Shown one piece after another: positions 6,989 to 16,997 of a stretch of DNA of 39,370 nt (positions are counted from its first letter, which is position 1; the number at the start of each line of letters is the position of its first letter). The DNA is taken from contig JAUIBR010000057.1 of assembly GCA_030427705.1 (NCBI GenBank), forward strand, positions 1 to 39,370. The letters are read 5' to 3'. The notes beneath the pieces were generated by a model. It made no database searches. It saw nothing but the letters and a program-made list of their open reading frames with translations, and was not told the DNA's origin. A program made the translations under genes and the position numbers. This DNA is from a bacterium (GTDB lineage: Bacteria; Myxococcota_A; Bradymonadia; Bradymonadales; Bradymonadaceae).

Positions 6989-8910
6989 GGAATGGCCTCC
7001 TCATCGCTGAGATTCGAGGGTTCCGGCGCGCGAAGTGCCTCAGGCAACTTCTGTTTTAGCGTTGTGCGATCTGAATTGAAGTACTCTTCCAGAATCTTCA
7101 TCGCGACCGGGGCCGCGTCACTACCACCGTGTCCGCCGTGCTCGAGTAGCACCACCAACACAATCTCGGGGTCGTCTGCGGGAGCGTAGGATGCGAACCA
7201 GGCGTGGTCACGGTGGCGGAACTGCATGTCCCGATTTGCGACGCGGACACGCCCGATCTTCACGACCTGTGCGGTTCCCGTCTTGCCTGCGACTTCAACG
7301 CCTTCGAATCGATGTGCGTACGCGGTGCCGCCGTCGACGTTTGCGGTCATCCAAAGTCCCTTTTGGATCGCCTCCAGGTTCTCTTTCTTGGCGTTGAGCG
7401 ATTTGCGTTTTCGCGGTGGAAACTCAAACAACATGTCGCCCTGATAGTTTCGAACTTCTTTAACCAAACGCGGATGATAGATCGTGCCACCGTTAGCGAT
7501 GGCTGCGTAGGCAATGGCGGTTTGCAGCGGCGTTGCCAACGTATCGCCCTGCCCCAACACGGTGTTCAACGCAAAGCCTGGATGGAAACCGTCTGGACCG
7601 TGTTTTTCGTGCCATTCCTTGGTTGGGACGCGGCCTGCGCTCTCGTGGTTGACGCTGAAGCCAGTGTGCTCACCAAACCCAAGTCGGTAGCCGTACTCGG
7701 CAATCTTATCGATGCCCATCACCTCTGCGGCTTTGTAGAAATACACGTCGCAAGAGTTCGCCAGCGCATCCATAAGGTTCATCTTGCCGTGGCCGCCGCG
7801 TTTCCAGCATCGGAAGCGACGTCCACCAAACCGGTATGAGCCGTGGCATTTAATCTCTTCGTCCGGTGGCATGATGCCCTCTTCCAAGACCGCCAACGCG
7901 CCGGCGATTTTGAACGTTGACCCTGGGAAATAGGCGCTGATGGACTTGTCCATCATCGGTTTGTAGGGGTTGTTGTCGTTGCGCAGTTTTTCAACGCTGG
8001 AAAGTCTTCCGGACCACGAGTTGGGGTTGAATCCCGGCTTGCTGTAGAGCGCCAAAATGGACCCATCTTTTGGGTTCAAGGCGACCACGCCAGCGCTTGG
8101 ATAGTTACGGACCGCCCTGTCGATGATGAGTTCAAGCTCTGAGTCGAGCGTCAAAACGACGTCGCGGCCAGGGATGGGCTCGACATTCTGATAGTCGCCC
8201 ATGATGAACTTGGCTTCGGTCTCGGACTGTGGAATCCCGCGGGCGTCTACGACCGAGCGGTGAATCCCTGGTGAGCCTCGCAGAATTGGCTCAAACGCCC
8301 GTTCAAGGCCCATGCGGCCGACATAATCGCCAGGTCCGTAGCCGTAGTCTTTCAGTTCTGCCACTTCGCCAGACGTGACTTCTGACACGAACCCCAGCGT
8401 GTGTGCGCCAACGGACTCCAGCGGATAAAAACGATGTGACTCTGCACGAACTTGCACGCCGGGAAGACGCATTTGGTCCGTCTCGATCAGCGCCACTTGT
8501 CGACGCGAAATGTCCCGCGCGATGAGGACCTCGCCGACACGTGCACTGGACTTTTTGAGGATGCGTTCGACTTCCTGGTCGGGAAGATTCAGATATTGCC
8601 GCAACAGCGTAATCACTTCGCCGTCGGCCTTTGGACGATGGATGTGGGGGGACAAATAGACATCAAACGAAGGCCGATTCTCGGCCAGAATATTCATGTC
8701 TTTGTCGAAGATGCGGCCGCGAGGCGCCTTGGCTTCGATATCCCGAATGATATTGGTCGTGGACGCGCGCTCGTAGGTTTCGCCGTGCAGAACCTGGACA
8801 TACCAGAGGCGCGCGAGCAGCACGCCAAACGCGAGCGCGATGAACAGCACCAGCCAAAACACGCGTTCCCGCACGTGTTTTAAGGACGCATTGTTCGCTG
8901 CTGCTGCCAA
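6985..8910 (-). CDS. mrdA: Penicillin-binding protein 2 (elongation transpeptidase)
   Basis: The 641-residue class B PBP cross-links peptidoglycan in the elongasome with RodA. It starts with a short cytoplasmic tail and one membrane anchor (VFWLVLFIALAFGVLLARLWYV, about 19-40). The pedestal domain follows with APRGRIFDKDMNILAENRPSFDVY. The transpeptidase domain shows all three motifs: GSTFK (nucleophile Ser, SxxK), NSCDVYFYK (SxN-type, here SCD as common in PBP2) and KTGTAQ. It directly abuts mreD upstream and overlaps rodA downstream by 4 bases. A near-copy of the window-wide repeat word encodes SGRL at 8003. Confidence 0.95.
   Translation of the reverse strand: MAAAANNASLKHVRERVFWLVLFIALAFGVLLARLWYVQVLHGETYERASTTNIIRDIEAKAPRGRIFDKDMNILAENRPSFDVYLSPHIHRPKADGEVITLLRQYLNLPDQEVERILKKSSARVGEVLIARDISRRQVALIETDQMRLPGVQVRAESHRFYPLESVGAHTLGFVSEVTSGEVAELKDYGYGPGDYVGRMGLERAFEPILRGSPGIHRSVVDARGIPQSETEAKFIMGDYQNVEPIPGRDVVLTLDSELELIIDRAVRNYPSAGVVALNPKDGSILALYSKPGFNPNSWSGRLSSVEKLRNDNNPYKPMMDKSISAYFPGSTFKIAGALAVLEEGIMPPDEEIKCHGSYRFGGRRFRCWKRGGHGKMNLMDALANSCDVYFYKAAEVMGIDKIAEYGYRLGFGEHTGFSVNHESAGRVPTKEWHEKHGPDGFHPGFALNTVLGQGDTLATPLQTAIAYAAIANGGTIYHPRLVKEVRNYQGDMLFEFPPRKRKSLNAKKENLEAIQKGLWMTANVDGGTAYAHRFEGVEVAGKTGTAQVVKIGRVRVANRDMQFRHRDHAWFASYAPADDPEIVLVVLLEHGGHGGSDAAPVAMKILEEYFNSDRTTLKQKLPEALRAPEPSNLSDEEAIP
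8003..8012 (-). repeat. Uptake-like repeat word, last base differs
   Basis: TCCGGAAGACT on the minus strand in mrdA, sense orientation, encoding SGRL. Only the final C of the core is changed. Confidence 0.6.
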
Positions 8911-9405
8911 TTAGAACCTCAATCCGGTTTGTTCTTCACGTTCGAGCTTTCGAAGGCCAACCACGATAATGGGGCCGGCGATCGCAACAATCACCGCGGC
9001 CGGGAGAATTCCCCAGAAAATCGCTGAGATCAAACCAGCTTCGGTTCGGCTGAAGAACACGGCCGCGATCATGACCAATGCTTGAAGGATTGAGGCGCCG
9101 AAACCGACCACGACAAGCGCGAAGGTCGACGTCTGAACGAATCCCCGCACCAACCTCAGCGTCAAAAACACCGCGACCAACCCGATCGCGTGATAGCCAA
9201 ACGGCGAGGCGTAGAACCATTCTGCAGGCAACAAGAGCAGCAAGAGTACGCTGCTCGCTGCCATCAGATTGCGATTAAGCCCGAGGTAAACGGTCACACA
9301 AAGCGGCATGTTCAGGGCGTATCCGTCGATCCCAAAGAGAGACAGTCCGACCCCTTCGATGAAGAACAGAGCCAGGGCAGCAACGAGGGCGAGGGCCGGG
9401 ATCAT
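8911..9405 (-). CDS. mreD: Rod shape-determining protein MreD
   Basis: A 164-residue membrane protein with about five hydrophobic helices. Sequence identity to MreD cannot be judged by eye because the family is poorly conserved, but length, topology and position between mreC and mrdA make the call strong. MreD is the small integral membrane partner of MreC in the elongation complex. It begins inside the end of mreC (4-base overlap) and ends exactly where mrdA starts. Confidence 0.88.
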   Translation of the reverse strand: MIPALALVAALALFFIEGVGLSLFGIDGYALNMPLCVTVYLGLNRNLMAASSVLLLLLLPAEWFYASPFGYHAIGLVAVFLTLRLVRGFVQTSTFALVVVGFGASILQALVMIAAVFFSRTEAGLISAIFWGILPAAVIVAIAGPIIVVGLRKLEREEQTGLRF

Positions 9406-10238
9406 CGCGTTGCCTCGGTTAAAACGAAGACTTCTTCGAGGCGCGAAAAGTCGACCGCTGGGGTCAGTGTTGCCTCTTGAAACAGGCCACGTTCGCTCTT
9501 TTCGATGGTTGATACCGTGCCGATGATCAGCTCTTTGGGAAAAACGCCTCCCATTCCGCTGGTCACGATGATGTCGCCTTCACGGACCTGGTCCATTTCG
9601 CTCAGGTAACTCAGGCGCGCGTTGTAGTCGCGCTCATGACCTAATCCGGCAACGATCGCCTGGGCCCGTGTTCGTTGAGAAATAGCGTCCACGCGATGTC
9701 GTGGATCCGACAGGATGATGACCTCGGCAAACTTGCCGGTGACCTCGTGAACCTGTCCTACAACACCTTCGGCGACGATGACCGGCATGCGAGGTTTTAA
9801 CTCGACGTCCGACTGAATGCGGATGTTCACCACACGGAAGTACGGCGAAGTGTCTCGGGAGATCACGCGAGCGGGGACGAGATTGAATTCAGGACGACGC
9901 GTCTTCAGGCCAACCATCTGTCGCAGGCGCTCATTCTCTTGCAGCACGCCAATCAGCCGTGACTTTTCTTCCTTCAGCCTGGCGTTCTCACGCTTGAGGT
10001 CGTCGTTTTCTTCTTCCAGCTCGGAGTCGACCCATCCGGTCGATACGTCCAGAAGACCTCCCGCTAGCTGACTTCCGGCGTAGTTACCCCATCGCATCGC
10101 CTGCCGCACAGCGCTAGATGCCATATTGGTGTCGTGCCCCAAACGGGCATCGCCCCACCCCGCGATCATCACGATGGGGAAAAGAGCCAGTAATAGCAGG
10201 ATGAACTTGCGTTTGTGCCGCTGCCAGATCGAATACAT
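9402..10238 (-). CDS. mreC: Rod shape-determining protein MreC
   Basis: MreC is a bitopic inner-membrane protein whose periplasmic domain links MreB to PBP2. The 278-residue product has a basic N-terminus and one membrane helix (about 11-29). A coiled coil follows (EEENDDLKRENARLKEEKSRLIGVLQENERLRQMVGL, about 75-112). The beta-barrel domain has typical stretches such as PARVISRDTSPYF, PVIVAEGVVGQV and GDIIVTSGMGGVFPKELIIGTV. The length is normal. It lies 6 bases after mreB and overlaps mreD by 4 bases. Confidence 0.95.
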   Translation of the reverse strand: MYSIWQRHKRKFILLLLALFPIVMIAGWGDARLGHDTNMASSAVRQAMRWGNYAGSQLAGGLLDVSTGWVDSELEEENDDLKRENARLKEEKSRLIGVLQENERLRQMVGLKTRRPEFNLVPARVISRDTSPYFRVVNIRIQSDVELKPRMPVIVAEGVVGQVHEVTGKFAEVIILSDPRHRVDAISQRTRAQAIVAGLGHERDYNARLSYLSEMDQVREGDIIVTSGMGGVFPKELIIGTVSTIEKSERGLFQEATLTPAVDFSRLEEVFVLTEATR

Positions 10239-10244
10239 CAGCGG

Positions 10245-11309
<1,065 letters not shown>

Positions 11310-11366
11310 CTAAGTATCCGATACAACCGACCAAACACAAGTTATTGACGGGGGAGATCCGAGAGA

Positions 11367-13112
11367 TTAAGCGCCCTCTTCCTTCTTCTCTTCAGCTGGC
11401 TTGGTTGGGTCCTCAACCGGCTCTTCTTCATCAATCAACAGTGGAACTGCTGCGTAGTTTTTCTTGAAGAACTTCACCTGCTTCTTGTCCAGCGCTTCGT
11501 CGAACATCACGTCGAACCAAGGACCGTAGTTGTCCTGTGGCGCTGCGAAGAGCGCTGGCCAAGCACCAAGCGATGCGGTGACCTTCTGACCGCGAATCTC
11601 AGCTTCAAGCTTCGCGCGGTCTTCTTCGAGTTTCTCAGGCGTTGGGTCCTGACGGTCTGCGAGGCGAATCATGTACTGCGCGCCGCCGACCGAGTAGACC
11701 TTCTGTGACATCGGCTTTTCTTTGGTCAGCTCAAACGCGGTCTTCGCGATTTCAGCGCTCTTTCCGATTGCAGGCACGCGATCCCAAGGGGAACGACCCA
11801 GTCCTGGAATCTGTGCGCCGAACATCGCTGCCAAGTCTTGACCTTCGAGGTTGAACAGCCCGGTCTTCGAGACCGTCACTGCATCCCAGATATTCGTGGC
11901 GTCTTCACCCTCAGGTGCGTTCTCTTCTTTGAGTTGGTTGACGGCTTCTTCGAGCGACTTCGCCGTCGCCATCTTCGCGCGCAGCTCGTTCGTGAGCTTC
12001 AGAACGACTTCGTCGACCTTCTTCTCTTGGAGGAGCTGCTCGGCGATGTCTTTTTGGACTTCCGCAAGCGGCGTAACCTTCGCAGGCTTCGTGTCCTCGA
12101 GCTTCACCATCATGAACGCGAACTGCGTCTCGACCTCTTCGACCGTTCCCTTGTCCTTGCCACGAAGGGCCTTAGCGATGTTCTGGTCCATATTGTCGAT
12201 CGACGTCCAATCCATCAGACCTTGCTTCTCTTTGGCGTAGTCTTCCGTCATCTCGCCAGCGACCGTTGCGAAGTCTTCCGTCTTCACACGCTCTTTGACC
12301 TTGTCCCACTTTTCGACAGCTTCGGCGACCTTGTCTGGGCCTTCCGATTCGGCCGGCTTCAGGATGAAGATACGACGAACGAGCAATTGCTCAGGGGTCG
12401 AGTATTCAGCTTTGTTTGTGTCGTAGTGCTTCTTAATATCGGCAGCATTGCTAGCCAGATACGCATCGACGTCGGCTTCGGTGACAGGAACAGATTCCTG
12501 AATCGGTGCCTTTTCGAACTTCGCGAACTCCAAGTCGACCTTGGTGTTTCGAAGCTGGTGAAGCGCTTCAATTTCCGATGGCAGCGGCTGGAACTGCATT
12601 TCCACCGTGGCAAGGTACTTACGAGCCAACAGCTCACGGCGCTTGAATTCCTCATACTTAGGAATCGACACGCGAAGCTGATTTTGTACGTAGGCTTTGT
12701 AGAACGGCCCGTCGAACTTGCCGCTCTGTCCGTATGCGTACATGAACTCGATGTTTTGGAATCGGTCCTTGATGTACGCCTGGAACTCGTCTTCTTCTAC
12801 ACGGATACCAGCGGCCTCAGCACGCTCAGCCAGAAGGTGAATGTAAACCAATGCTCGAAGCGAAGTTGCCTGCTGTTGGATTACCTGTGATTCGTCCGTT
12901 CCACGGCGGTTGCCAAAGTAGCGGTTGAAGATGAGGTTGACGTCGTCGTCATAGATGTCGGTCGATCCAACCTTAGCCACAACCTTTCGACCCTGGCTGC
13001 CACCACATGAATCGAGTGGCGCACCAAAGAAGACTGCGAACACCACGATGAGCACGCCCACCATGATGTATGTCCAACCGTTCTTCGAGGATTGGCGGAT
13101 ATCTTGAAGCAT
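11367..13112 (-). CDS. PpiD/SurA-like periplasmic folding chaperone (peptidyl-prolyl isomerase)
   Basis: A 581-residue inner-membrane-anchored periplasmic protein. It begins MLQDIRQSSKNGWTYIMVGVL with one membrane helix (about 13-30), as in PpiD. A SurA-type N-terminal helical domain follows (about 45-210, including VGSTDIYDDDVNLIFN and IRVEEDEFQAYIKDRF). A parvulin-like region comes next, with YSTPEQLLVRRIFI and FATVAGEMTEDYAKEKQG. The active-site residues of the parvulin domain are not easy to place by eye, so isomerase activity is uncertain while the chaperone role is likely. The C-terminus is a Glu/Lys-rich tail (EEPVEDPTKPAEEKKEEGA). It lies 84 bases upstream of mreB on the same strand and may be transcribed separately. 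Confidence 0.85.
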   Translation of the reverse strand: MLQDIRQSSKNGWTYIMVGVLIVVFAVFFGAPLDSCGGSQGRKVVAKVGSTDIYDDDVNLIFNRYFGNRRGTDESQVIQQQATSLRALVYIHLLAERAEAAGIRVEEDEFQAYIKDRFQNIEFMYAYGQSGKFDGPFYKAYVQNQLRVSIPKYEEFKRRELLARKYLATVEMQFQPLPSEIEALHQLRNTKVDLEFAKFEKAPIQESVPVTEADVDAYLASNAADIKKHYDTNKAEYSTPEQLLVRRIFILKPAESEGPDKVAEAVEKWDKVKERVKTEDFATVAGEMTEDYAKEKQGLMDWTSIDNMDQNIAKALRGKDKGTVEEVETQFAFMMVKLEDTKPAKVTPLAEVQKDIAEQLLQEKKVDEVVLKLTNELRAKMATAKSLEEAVNQLKEENAPEGEDATNIWDAVTVSKTGLFNLEGQDLAAMFGAQIPGLGRSPWDRVPAIGKSAEIAKTAFELTKEKPMSQKVYSVGGAQYMIRLADRQDPTPEKLEEDRAKLEAEIRGQKVTASLGAWPALFAAPQDNYGPWFDVMFDEALDKKQVKFFKKNYAAVPLLIDEEEPVEDPTKPAEEKKEEGA

Positions 13113-13288
13113 TCTGAAATCCCAATTTTCGGGGCAAATCGCCCTGAACTAATTCAAACCTAAAACTGCCGTTAGGCCCCGACAACACTGGCGCTGCGCC
13201 ATTTTTGAGACCTAAAAGGCATCGGATGGTAACGGTCCCGCCCTAACTTTGCAACCGTGCGTTCGATTCGCGCTTTTGTTACGCGCGT
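13113..13288. other. Intergenic region upstream of the PpiD-like gene with a short palindrome
   Basis: A 176-base gap between the PilT-like and PpiD-like genes, both on the minus strand. It must contain the 5' region of the PpiD-like gene. A perfect inverted repeat TGGCGCTGCGCCA lies at 13189-13201 and is followed on the plus strand by TTTTT. A terminator in that direction has no gene to serve, so an operator-like or neutral role is as likely. I see no other structure. Confidence 0.3.
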
Positions 13289-14980
13289 TCAGACAACCGT
13301 GAGACGGAATCCGTTTTGCTCAAGCATGCGCCGAATCGCGTCTTTATCCGCCGCTTTGAGGTAGGCTTCATCTGGTGTGACTTTGTTGGACTTCACCAGC
13401 TGCAAGAGAGACGCGTTGAGTGTGACATTTCCTTCCTTCTTCTTGGTCTCCATCATCGATGGAATCTGGAAGGTTTTCCCCTCGCGAATCAGGTTCGAAA
13501 TGGCGTGCGTCACCATCAGGATTTCCAAGGCGGCGACGCGGCCTCCGCCGACCTTCTTGCACAGGTTCTGCGCAATGACCGCCTTCAGCGATTCCGACAG
13601 CATGGTCCGAACCTGTGCCTGACGGTCAGGTGGGAACTGGTCGATGATGCGATCGACCGTGGAAGGCGCGGTGTTCGTGTGCAGCGTGCCGAAAACAAGG
13701 TGCCCCGTCTCGGCGGTTTCGATGGCGATGGCAATGGTCTCGAGGTCACGCATCTCGCCGACGAGCACGATGTCCGGGTCCTCGCGCAGAGCGGCTCTGA
13801 GCGCGTTTTTGAAGCTCATCGTGTGAACCCCAATCTCGCGCTGATTGATCAACGACTTCTTATTGGGATGCACAAACTCGATTGGGTCTTCGACGGTGAT
13901 GATATGCGTCGAACGCTTGCGATTGATGTAGTCGATCATCGCCGCGAGCGTCGTAGACTTGCCGGAACCTGTCGGGCCGGTGACAACCACTAGACCTTTC
14001 GAGAGATAGCAGAGGTCCAAGACCTTCTGCGGGAGCTTCAAATCTTCGGCGGTCAGAATGTCCGATGGGATGATCCGGAAGACCGCGCCAGGGCCGTTTC
14101 GGTCCATGAAAACATTGCAGCGAAAGCGCCCTACCCCTTTGATTTCATGCGCGAAGTCGGTGTCGCGAATCTCGGTAAACTCTTCGTAATTCCGATCCGG
14201 CATGATGGGAAGAATCAGCCGCTCGGTGTCCGCTGGTTTCATCACCGGCATGTTGTCCAGATGCGCCATCTCACCGTCCTTTCGGTAAAGCGGTGGATTT
14301 CCGGACGTCAGGTGGAGGTCGGAGCATCCGTGGTCGAGCATGAACTTGAGGTATCGATCAATCTCGACAGCCTGACCTGGCCCGGCATACGGAATGGGGC
14401 GCCCCTGGTTGGCCGTCACCTCGCGATGCGAGGGAATCTGTGCCGCGGCTGGTCTCGCGGCCGCGTCCACGAAGGAAGAAGCGGCGCCGCCTAGCTCGGA
14501 AGGCATCTCGATCGGCTCAACATTGTGAGTCGGCTGATAGTCAGGCTGTCTGTACACTTCCGGGTCTTCCGGTTCTTGGCTTTGGGGTCCATCGCTGCTG
14601 AGATGGGTCACGATCGCGACGCTGGATTCGGCGTCGAGTTCTTGTGCGGCGTCGAGTGATTTGTCGTCTGCCATCGCGTTCAAGACGGTCACGTAAAGCG
14701 AGAGTCGCCCTTGCCGTTTCAGGGCCATGACATGCACGCTCCCCACGGGTGCGTCATAGTCGAATTCGACCCGGCCAATCTGACGCAAGTCTTCGATTAG
14801 GTCGCGGGGAATGACCTCTTTGAGCAGATTTGAAACCTGGGAGGCCGAAAGCTCTTTTGAGCTGAGCGGTTTGGTCGTACCTCCGCCCATATCAAGCATG
14901 ACGGGCTTGTCAGACTGGATGGTTGCGAGTGGAATTCCGTGTTCAACTAACGTCGCGATCAAACGGTCGATTCGAGCCAC
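13289..14980 (-). CDS. PilT-like type IV pilus ATPase with an extra N-terminal domain
   Basis: The C-terminal 350 residues are a PilT-type secretion ATPase: DRYLKFMLDHGCSDLHLTSGNPPLYR, Walker A GPTGSGKST (about 335-343), Asp box ITVEDPIEFVH, Walker B DPDIVLVGEMRD (with the PilT-like MRD), and His box TGHLVFGTLHTNTA. The N-terminal 100 residues (LSASQVSNLLKEVIP, RVEFDYDAPVGSVHVMALKRQGRLSLYV) look like a degenerate second copy of the PilT N-terminal domain, joined by an Ala/Pro/Glu-rich linker. PilT powers pilus retraction, used for twitching and DNA uptake. I chose the GTG at 14980, preceded by GAGGTG, over an upstream GTG at 15019. It follows galE closely. No other pilus gene is in the window. 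Confidence 0.88.
   Translation of the reverse strand: MARIDRLIATLVEHGIPLATIQSDKPVMLDMGGGTTKPLSSKELSASQVSNLLKEVIPRDLIEDLRQIGRVEFDYDAPVGSVHVMALKRQGRLSLYVTVLNAMADDKSLDAAQELDAESSVAIVTHLSSDGPQSQEPEDPEVYRQPDYQPTHNVEPIEMPSELGGAASSFVDAAARPAAAQIPSHREVTANQGRPIPYAGPGQAVEIDRYLKFMLDHGCSDLHLTSGNPPLYRKDGEMAHLDNMPVMKPADTERLILPIMPDRNYEEFTEIRDTDFAHEIKGVGRFRCNVFMDRNGPGAVFRIIPSDILTAEDLKLPQKVLDLCYLSKGLVVVTGPTGSGKSTTLAAMIDYINRKRSTHIITVEDPIEFVHPNKKSLINQREIGVHTMSFKNALRAALREDPDIVLVGEMRDLETIAIAIETAETGHLVFGTLHTNTAPSTVDRIIDQFPPDRQAQVRTMLSESLKAVIAQNLCKKVGGGRVAALEILMVTHAISNLIREGKTFQIPSMMETKKKEGNVTLNASLLQLVKSNKVTPDEAYLKAADKDAIRRMLEQNGFRLTVV
14075..14084 (+). repeat. Uptake-like repeat word, exact core
   Basis: TCCGGAAGACCG, antisense in the PilT-like gene, read as VFRI in the segment between the N-terminal and catalytic parts. 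Confidence 0.85.
14563..14572 (-). repeat. Uptake-like repeat word, exact core
   Basis: ACCGGAAGACCC on the minus strand, sense in the PilT-like gene, encoding PEDP in the linker between the two domains. Confidence 0.85.
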
Positions 14981-15040
14981 CGGGCACCTCAGATGATTGG
15001 GATGCCGCGATGCTATCACAAACCGCTGATTTGGGGAGGG

Positions 15041-16015
15041 TTACAGTCCCTGTTCCCAACGATAGGCGTCGGCGACAATTTTCTTCAGGTCATCGAGCTG
15101 CGGCGCCCATTCGAACGTGTTGCCGATCGCGGACGCATTGGAAATTAGCTCCGGAGGATCGCCATCACGTCGCGGCGCATCCCGAACTTCGAAATCGACG
15201 TCGGTGACTTCCTTGACCGTTTCGATGACTTCCTTCACCGAGAATCCATGCCCGTAGCCGCAGTTCAATGTTGTGCTATCCCCACCCGACTCAAGGTAGC
15301 GCAGCGCCGCAACGTGCGCAGCGGCAAGGTCGGAGACATGGATATAGTCACGGATGCAGGTTCCGTCAGGAGTTGGGTAGTCGGTTCCGTAGATCTCCAG
15401 CCGGTCGCGCATGCCAAGCGCCGCCTGAACCGCGACCTTAATGAGGTGGGTGGCTTCCGGGGTCGATTGCCCCGTGCGCCCATCCGGATCGGCCCCAGCA
15501 ACATTGAAGTAGCGCAGCGCAACATGCCGAAAATCGAACGCGTGGCTGACGTCTTTCAACACCTGCTCAATCATCAGTTTTGACGAACCATATGGATTGA
15601 TCGGCGCCTTCTCCGCAGATTCGGCAATCGGCACAGCGTCTGGCTGGCCATAAACTGCTGCGGTCGAGCTGAACACAAACTGCCCGACTCCCGAGTCCGT
15701 GCAGGCATCTATCAGCTCCAACGTCTGCGCGACGTTGTTTCGGTAGTACTTAATCGGATTCGTCACGGACTCCGGTACCACGATGGATCCTGCGAAGTGC
15801 ATCACGGCCGAGACGCCGTGTTCCCTGAGTGTTTTCGCCACCAGCGGCTTGTCGCCGATGTCACCCTCGACGAAAGAAAGGTCTTCCGGAAGGTTCTGGC
15901 GCACGCCTGTCGACAGGTTGTCGAGCACGACGACCCCAAACCCAGCGTCCAATAATGCGTACACAACGTGGCTGCCGATATAACCTGCGCCACCCGTCAC
16001 TAGAACAGTGCTCAT
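15041..16015 (-). CDS. galE: UDP-glucose 4-epimerase
   Basis: GalE interconverts UDP-glucose and UDP-galactose and supplies sugars for surface polysaccharides. The 324-residue SDR-fold enzyme has the NAD-binding start VLVTGGAGYIGSHVVYALLDAG (TGGxGYIGSH), the catalytic Ser region VFSSTAAVYGQP, the YxxxK pair in NPYGSSKLMIEQ, then ALRYFNVAGADPDGRTGQS and TCIRDYIHVSDLAAAHV. Length and motif order are typical. It overlaps the upstream Nudix gene by 4 bases. An exact copy of the repeat word at 15880 encodes PEDL near residue 42. Confidence 0.96.
   Translation of the reverse strand: MSTVLVTGGAGYIGSHVVYALLDAGFGVVVLDNLSTGVRQNLPEDLSFVEGDIGDKPLVAKTLREHGVSAVMHFAGSIVVPESVTNPIKYYRNNVAQTLELIDACTDSGVGQFVFSSTAAVYGQPDAVPIAESAEKAPINPYGSSKLMIEQVLKDVSHAFDFRHVALRYFNVAGADPDGRTGQSTPEATHLIKVAVQAALGMRDRLEIYGTDYPTPDGTCIRDYIHVSDLAAAHVAALRYLESGGDSTTLNCGYGHGFSVKEVIETVKEVTDVDFEVRDAPRRDGDPPELISNASAIGNTFEWAPQLDDLKKIVADAYRWEQGL
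15880..15889 (-). repeat. Uptake-like repeat word, full consensus
   Basis: TCCGGAAGACCTTT on the minus strand, sense in galE, encoding PEDL. Confidence 0.9.
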
Positions 16016-16416
16016 GCTTTCTTACCAAATCGCTCGACCAGGGCATGGACCGCCGGCCAATCCGGCTCAGCCCAATCGAGGCTTTCGAGTTCATCGGGCA
16101 TCAACCAGCGCAGCGCATCATGTTCCGTCAGCTGCGGCTCGCCCTCAAGGATTCGAGATATATACACGTCCAACCAAATGACACGCCCATCGGGCAGATT
16201 TGATTCGCCCCGCGCCACGAATTCAGACGTCTGAGTTTGAATATGGAGCTCTTCTTTAAGCTCACGCTCCAGCGCCGTGGCTGGATCTTCGTCGGGTTCG
16301 ATTTTGCCGCCAGGAAACTCCCATTTCCCCGCTGCAGCCATGTCGGGACCGCGACGCGCGCTCATGATTCGCCCGTCTTCAATAATCGCTGCGCCCACGA
16401 CATGGATGATGCTCAC
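16012..16416 (-). CDS. Nudix hydrolase, MutT-like
   Basis: A 134-residue Nudix protein similar to 8-oxo-dGTP diphosphatases that clean the nucleotide pool. The N-terminus VVGAAIIEDGRIMSARRGPDMAAAGKWEFPG is the MutT pattern, and the Nudix box reads GGKIEPDEDPATALERELKEELHI, with the metal-binding REUxEE core intact and the final Gly replaced by Leu. Substrate is inferred only. It overlaps the lipoprotein gene upstream and galE downstream by 4 bases each, so the three form one transcript. Confidence 0.9.
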   Translation of the reverse strand: MSIIHVVGAAIIEDGRIMSARRGPDMAAAGKWEFPGGKIEPDEDPATALERELKEELHIQTQTSEFVARGESNLPDGRVIWLDVYISRILEGEPQLTEHDALRWLMPDELESLDWAEPDWPAVHALVERFGKKA

Positions 16417-16997
16417 GGCATTGGCTCTTGCTTGAGCAGCTCCTGAACTTTTGGCTCCAGCTTCGAGAGTCCCGCTTTTTTGCCGAGCTCAAGCGATTCC
16501 GCTTCGGGATTGGCCTGCAGCCACTTGGAACGCAGCGCCATCATCGCCCCCACTCGATTTGAAGAACCGCAGTGCAGCAGCACATTCTGGTTCTCGTGGT
16601 TATCGAGCTCGCGATGAAGTTTCTCGACGTTATCTTGTGTGAGGCCGGCCGCACCCTCGACTGGAATCGAGATGTATTTAAGGCCCAGACCTTCGACATG
16701 CTGTTTCTCGTCAAAGGGATGCTCACCCGAGGTACGGAGATCGATAACGACCTCGAGCCCGTTTTCCTTCAGCGTCTCGAAGTCGGCTTTCGAGGGTTGC
16801 CCCGCAGTGATGAGATTTGGCGACAACAGGTGTCCCTGCGCGCGTTCCACCAGGTTGTCATGCGGCCCGTAAGGCAACGCTTCTTTTTCAGCGGTCTCCA
16901 CCGCGGGCGTATCGGTTGTCTTTGGGGCTTCGGCCGGCGTTTCGGATTTGCAGCCGATGGCCAGCAAGATGAGTGTCAGGGCGAGTAATGTTCGCAT
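16413..16997 (-). CDS. Lipoprotein with a DUF442-like phosphatase domain
   Basis: A 194-residue protein with a lipoprotein-type signal peptide (MRTLLALTLILLAIGC, predicted lipidated Cys16) and a Thr/Pro/Glu-rich linker. The rest, about 45-190, fits the small dual-specificity-phosphatase-like family sometimes annotated as DUF442 or beta-lactamase hydrolase-like: LITAGQPSKADFETLKENG, VVIDLRTSGEHPF, and the P-loop VLLHCGSSNRVGA. The loop is CX4R, as in that family, not the CX5R of classical phosphatases. It is predicted to be on the periplasmic side of a membrane, unusual for a phosphatase. A strong AGGAGG site precedes the ATG. First gene of the run towards galE. Confidence 0.75.
   Translation of the reverse strand: MRTLLALTLILLAIGCKSETPAEAPKTTDTPAVETAEKEALPYGPHDNLVERAQGHLLSPNLITAGQPSKADFETLKENGLEVVIDLRTSGEHPFDEKQHVEGLGLKYISIPVEGAAGLTQDNVEKLHRELDNHENQNVLLHCGSSNRVGAMMALRSKWLQANPEAESLELGKKAGLSKLEPKVQELLKQEPMP

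Noticed and set aside
11838-12890. Plus-strand open frame of 350 codons
   Set aside because: It is the mirror of the PpiD-like gene. The high GC content and Glu/Lys-rich sense strand leave the opposite frame open by chance.
13189-13201. Palindrome TGGCGCTGCGCCA followed by a T-run
   Set aside because: It would terminate plus-strand transcription, but no plus-strand gene ends there. Recorded only within the intergenic entry.
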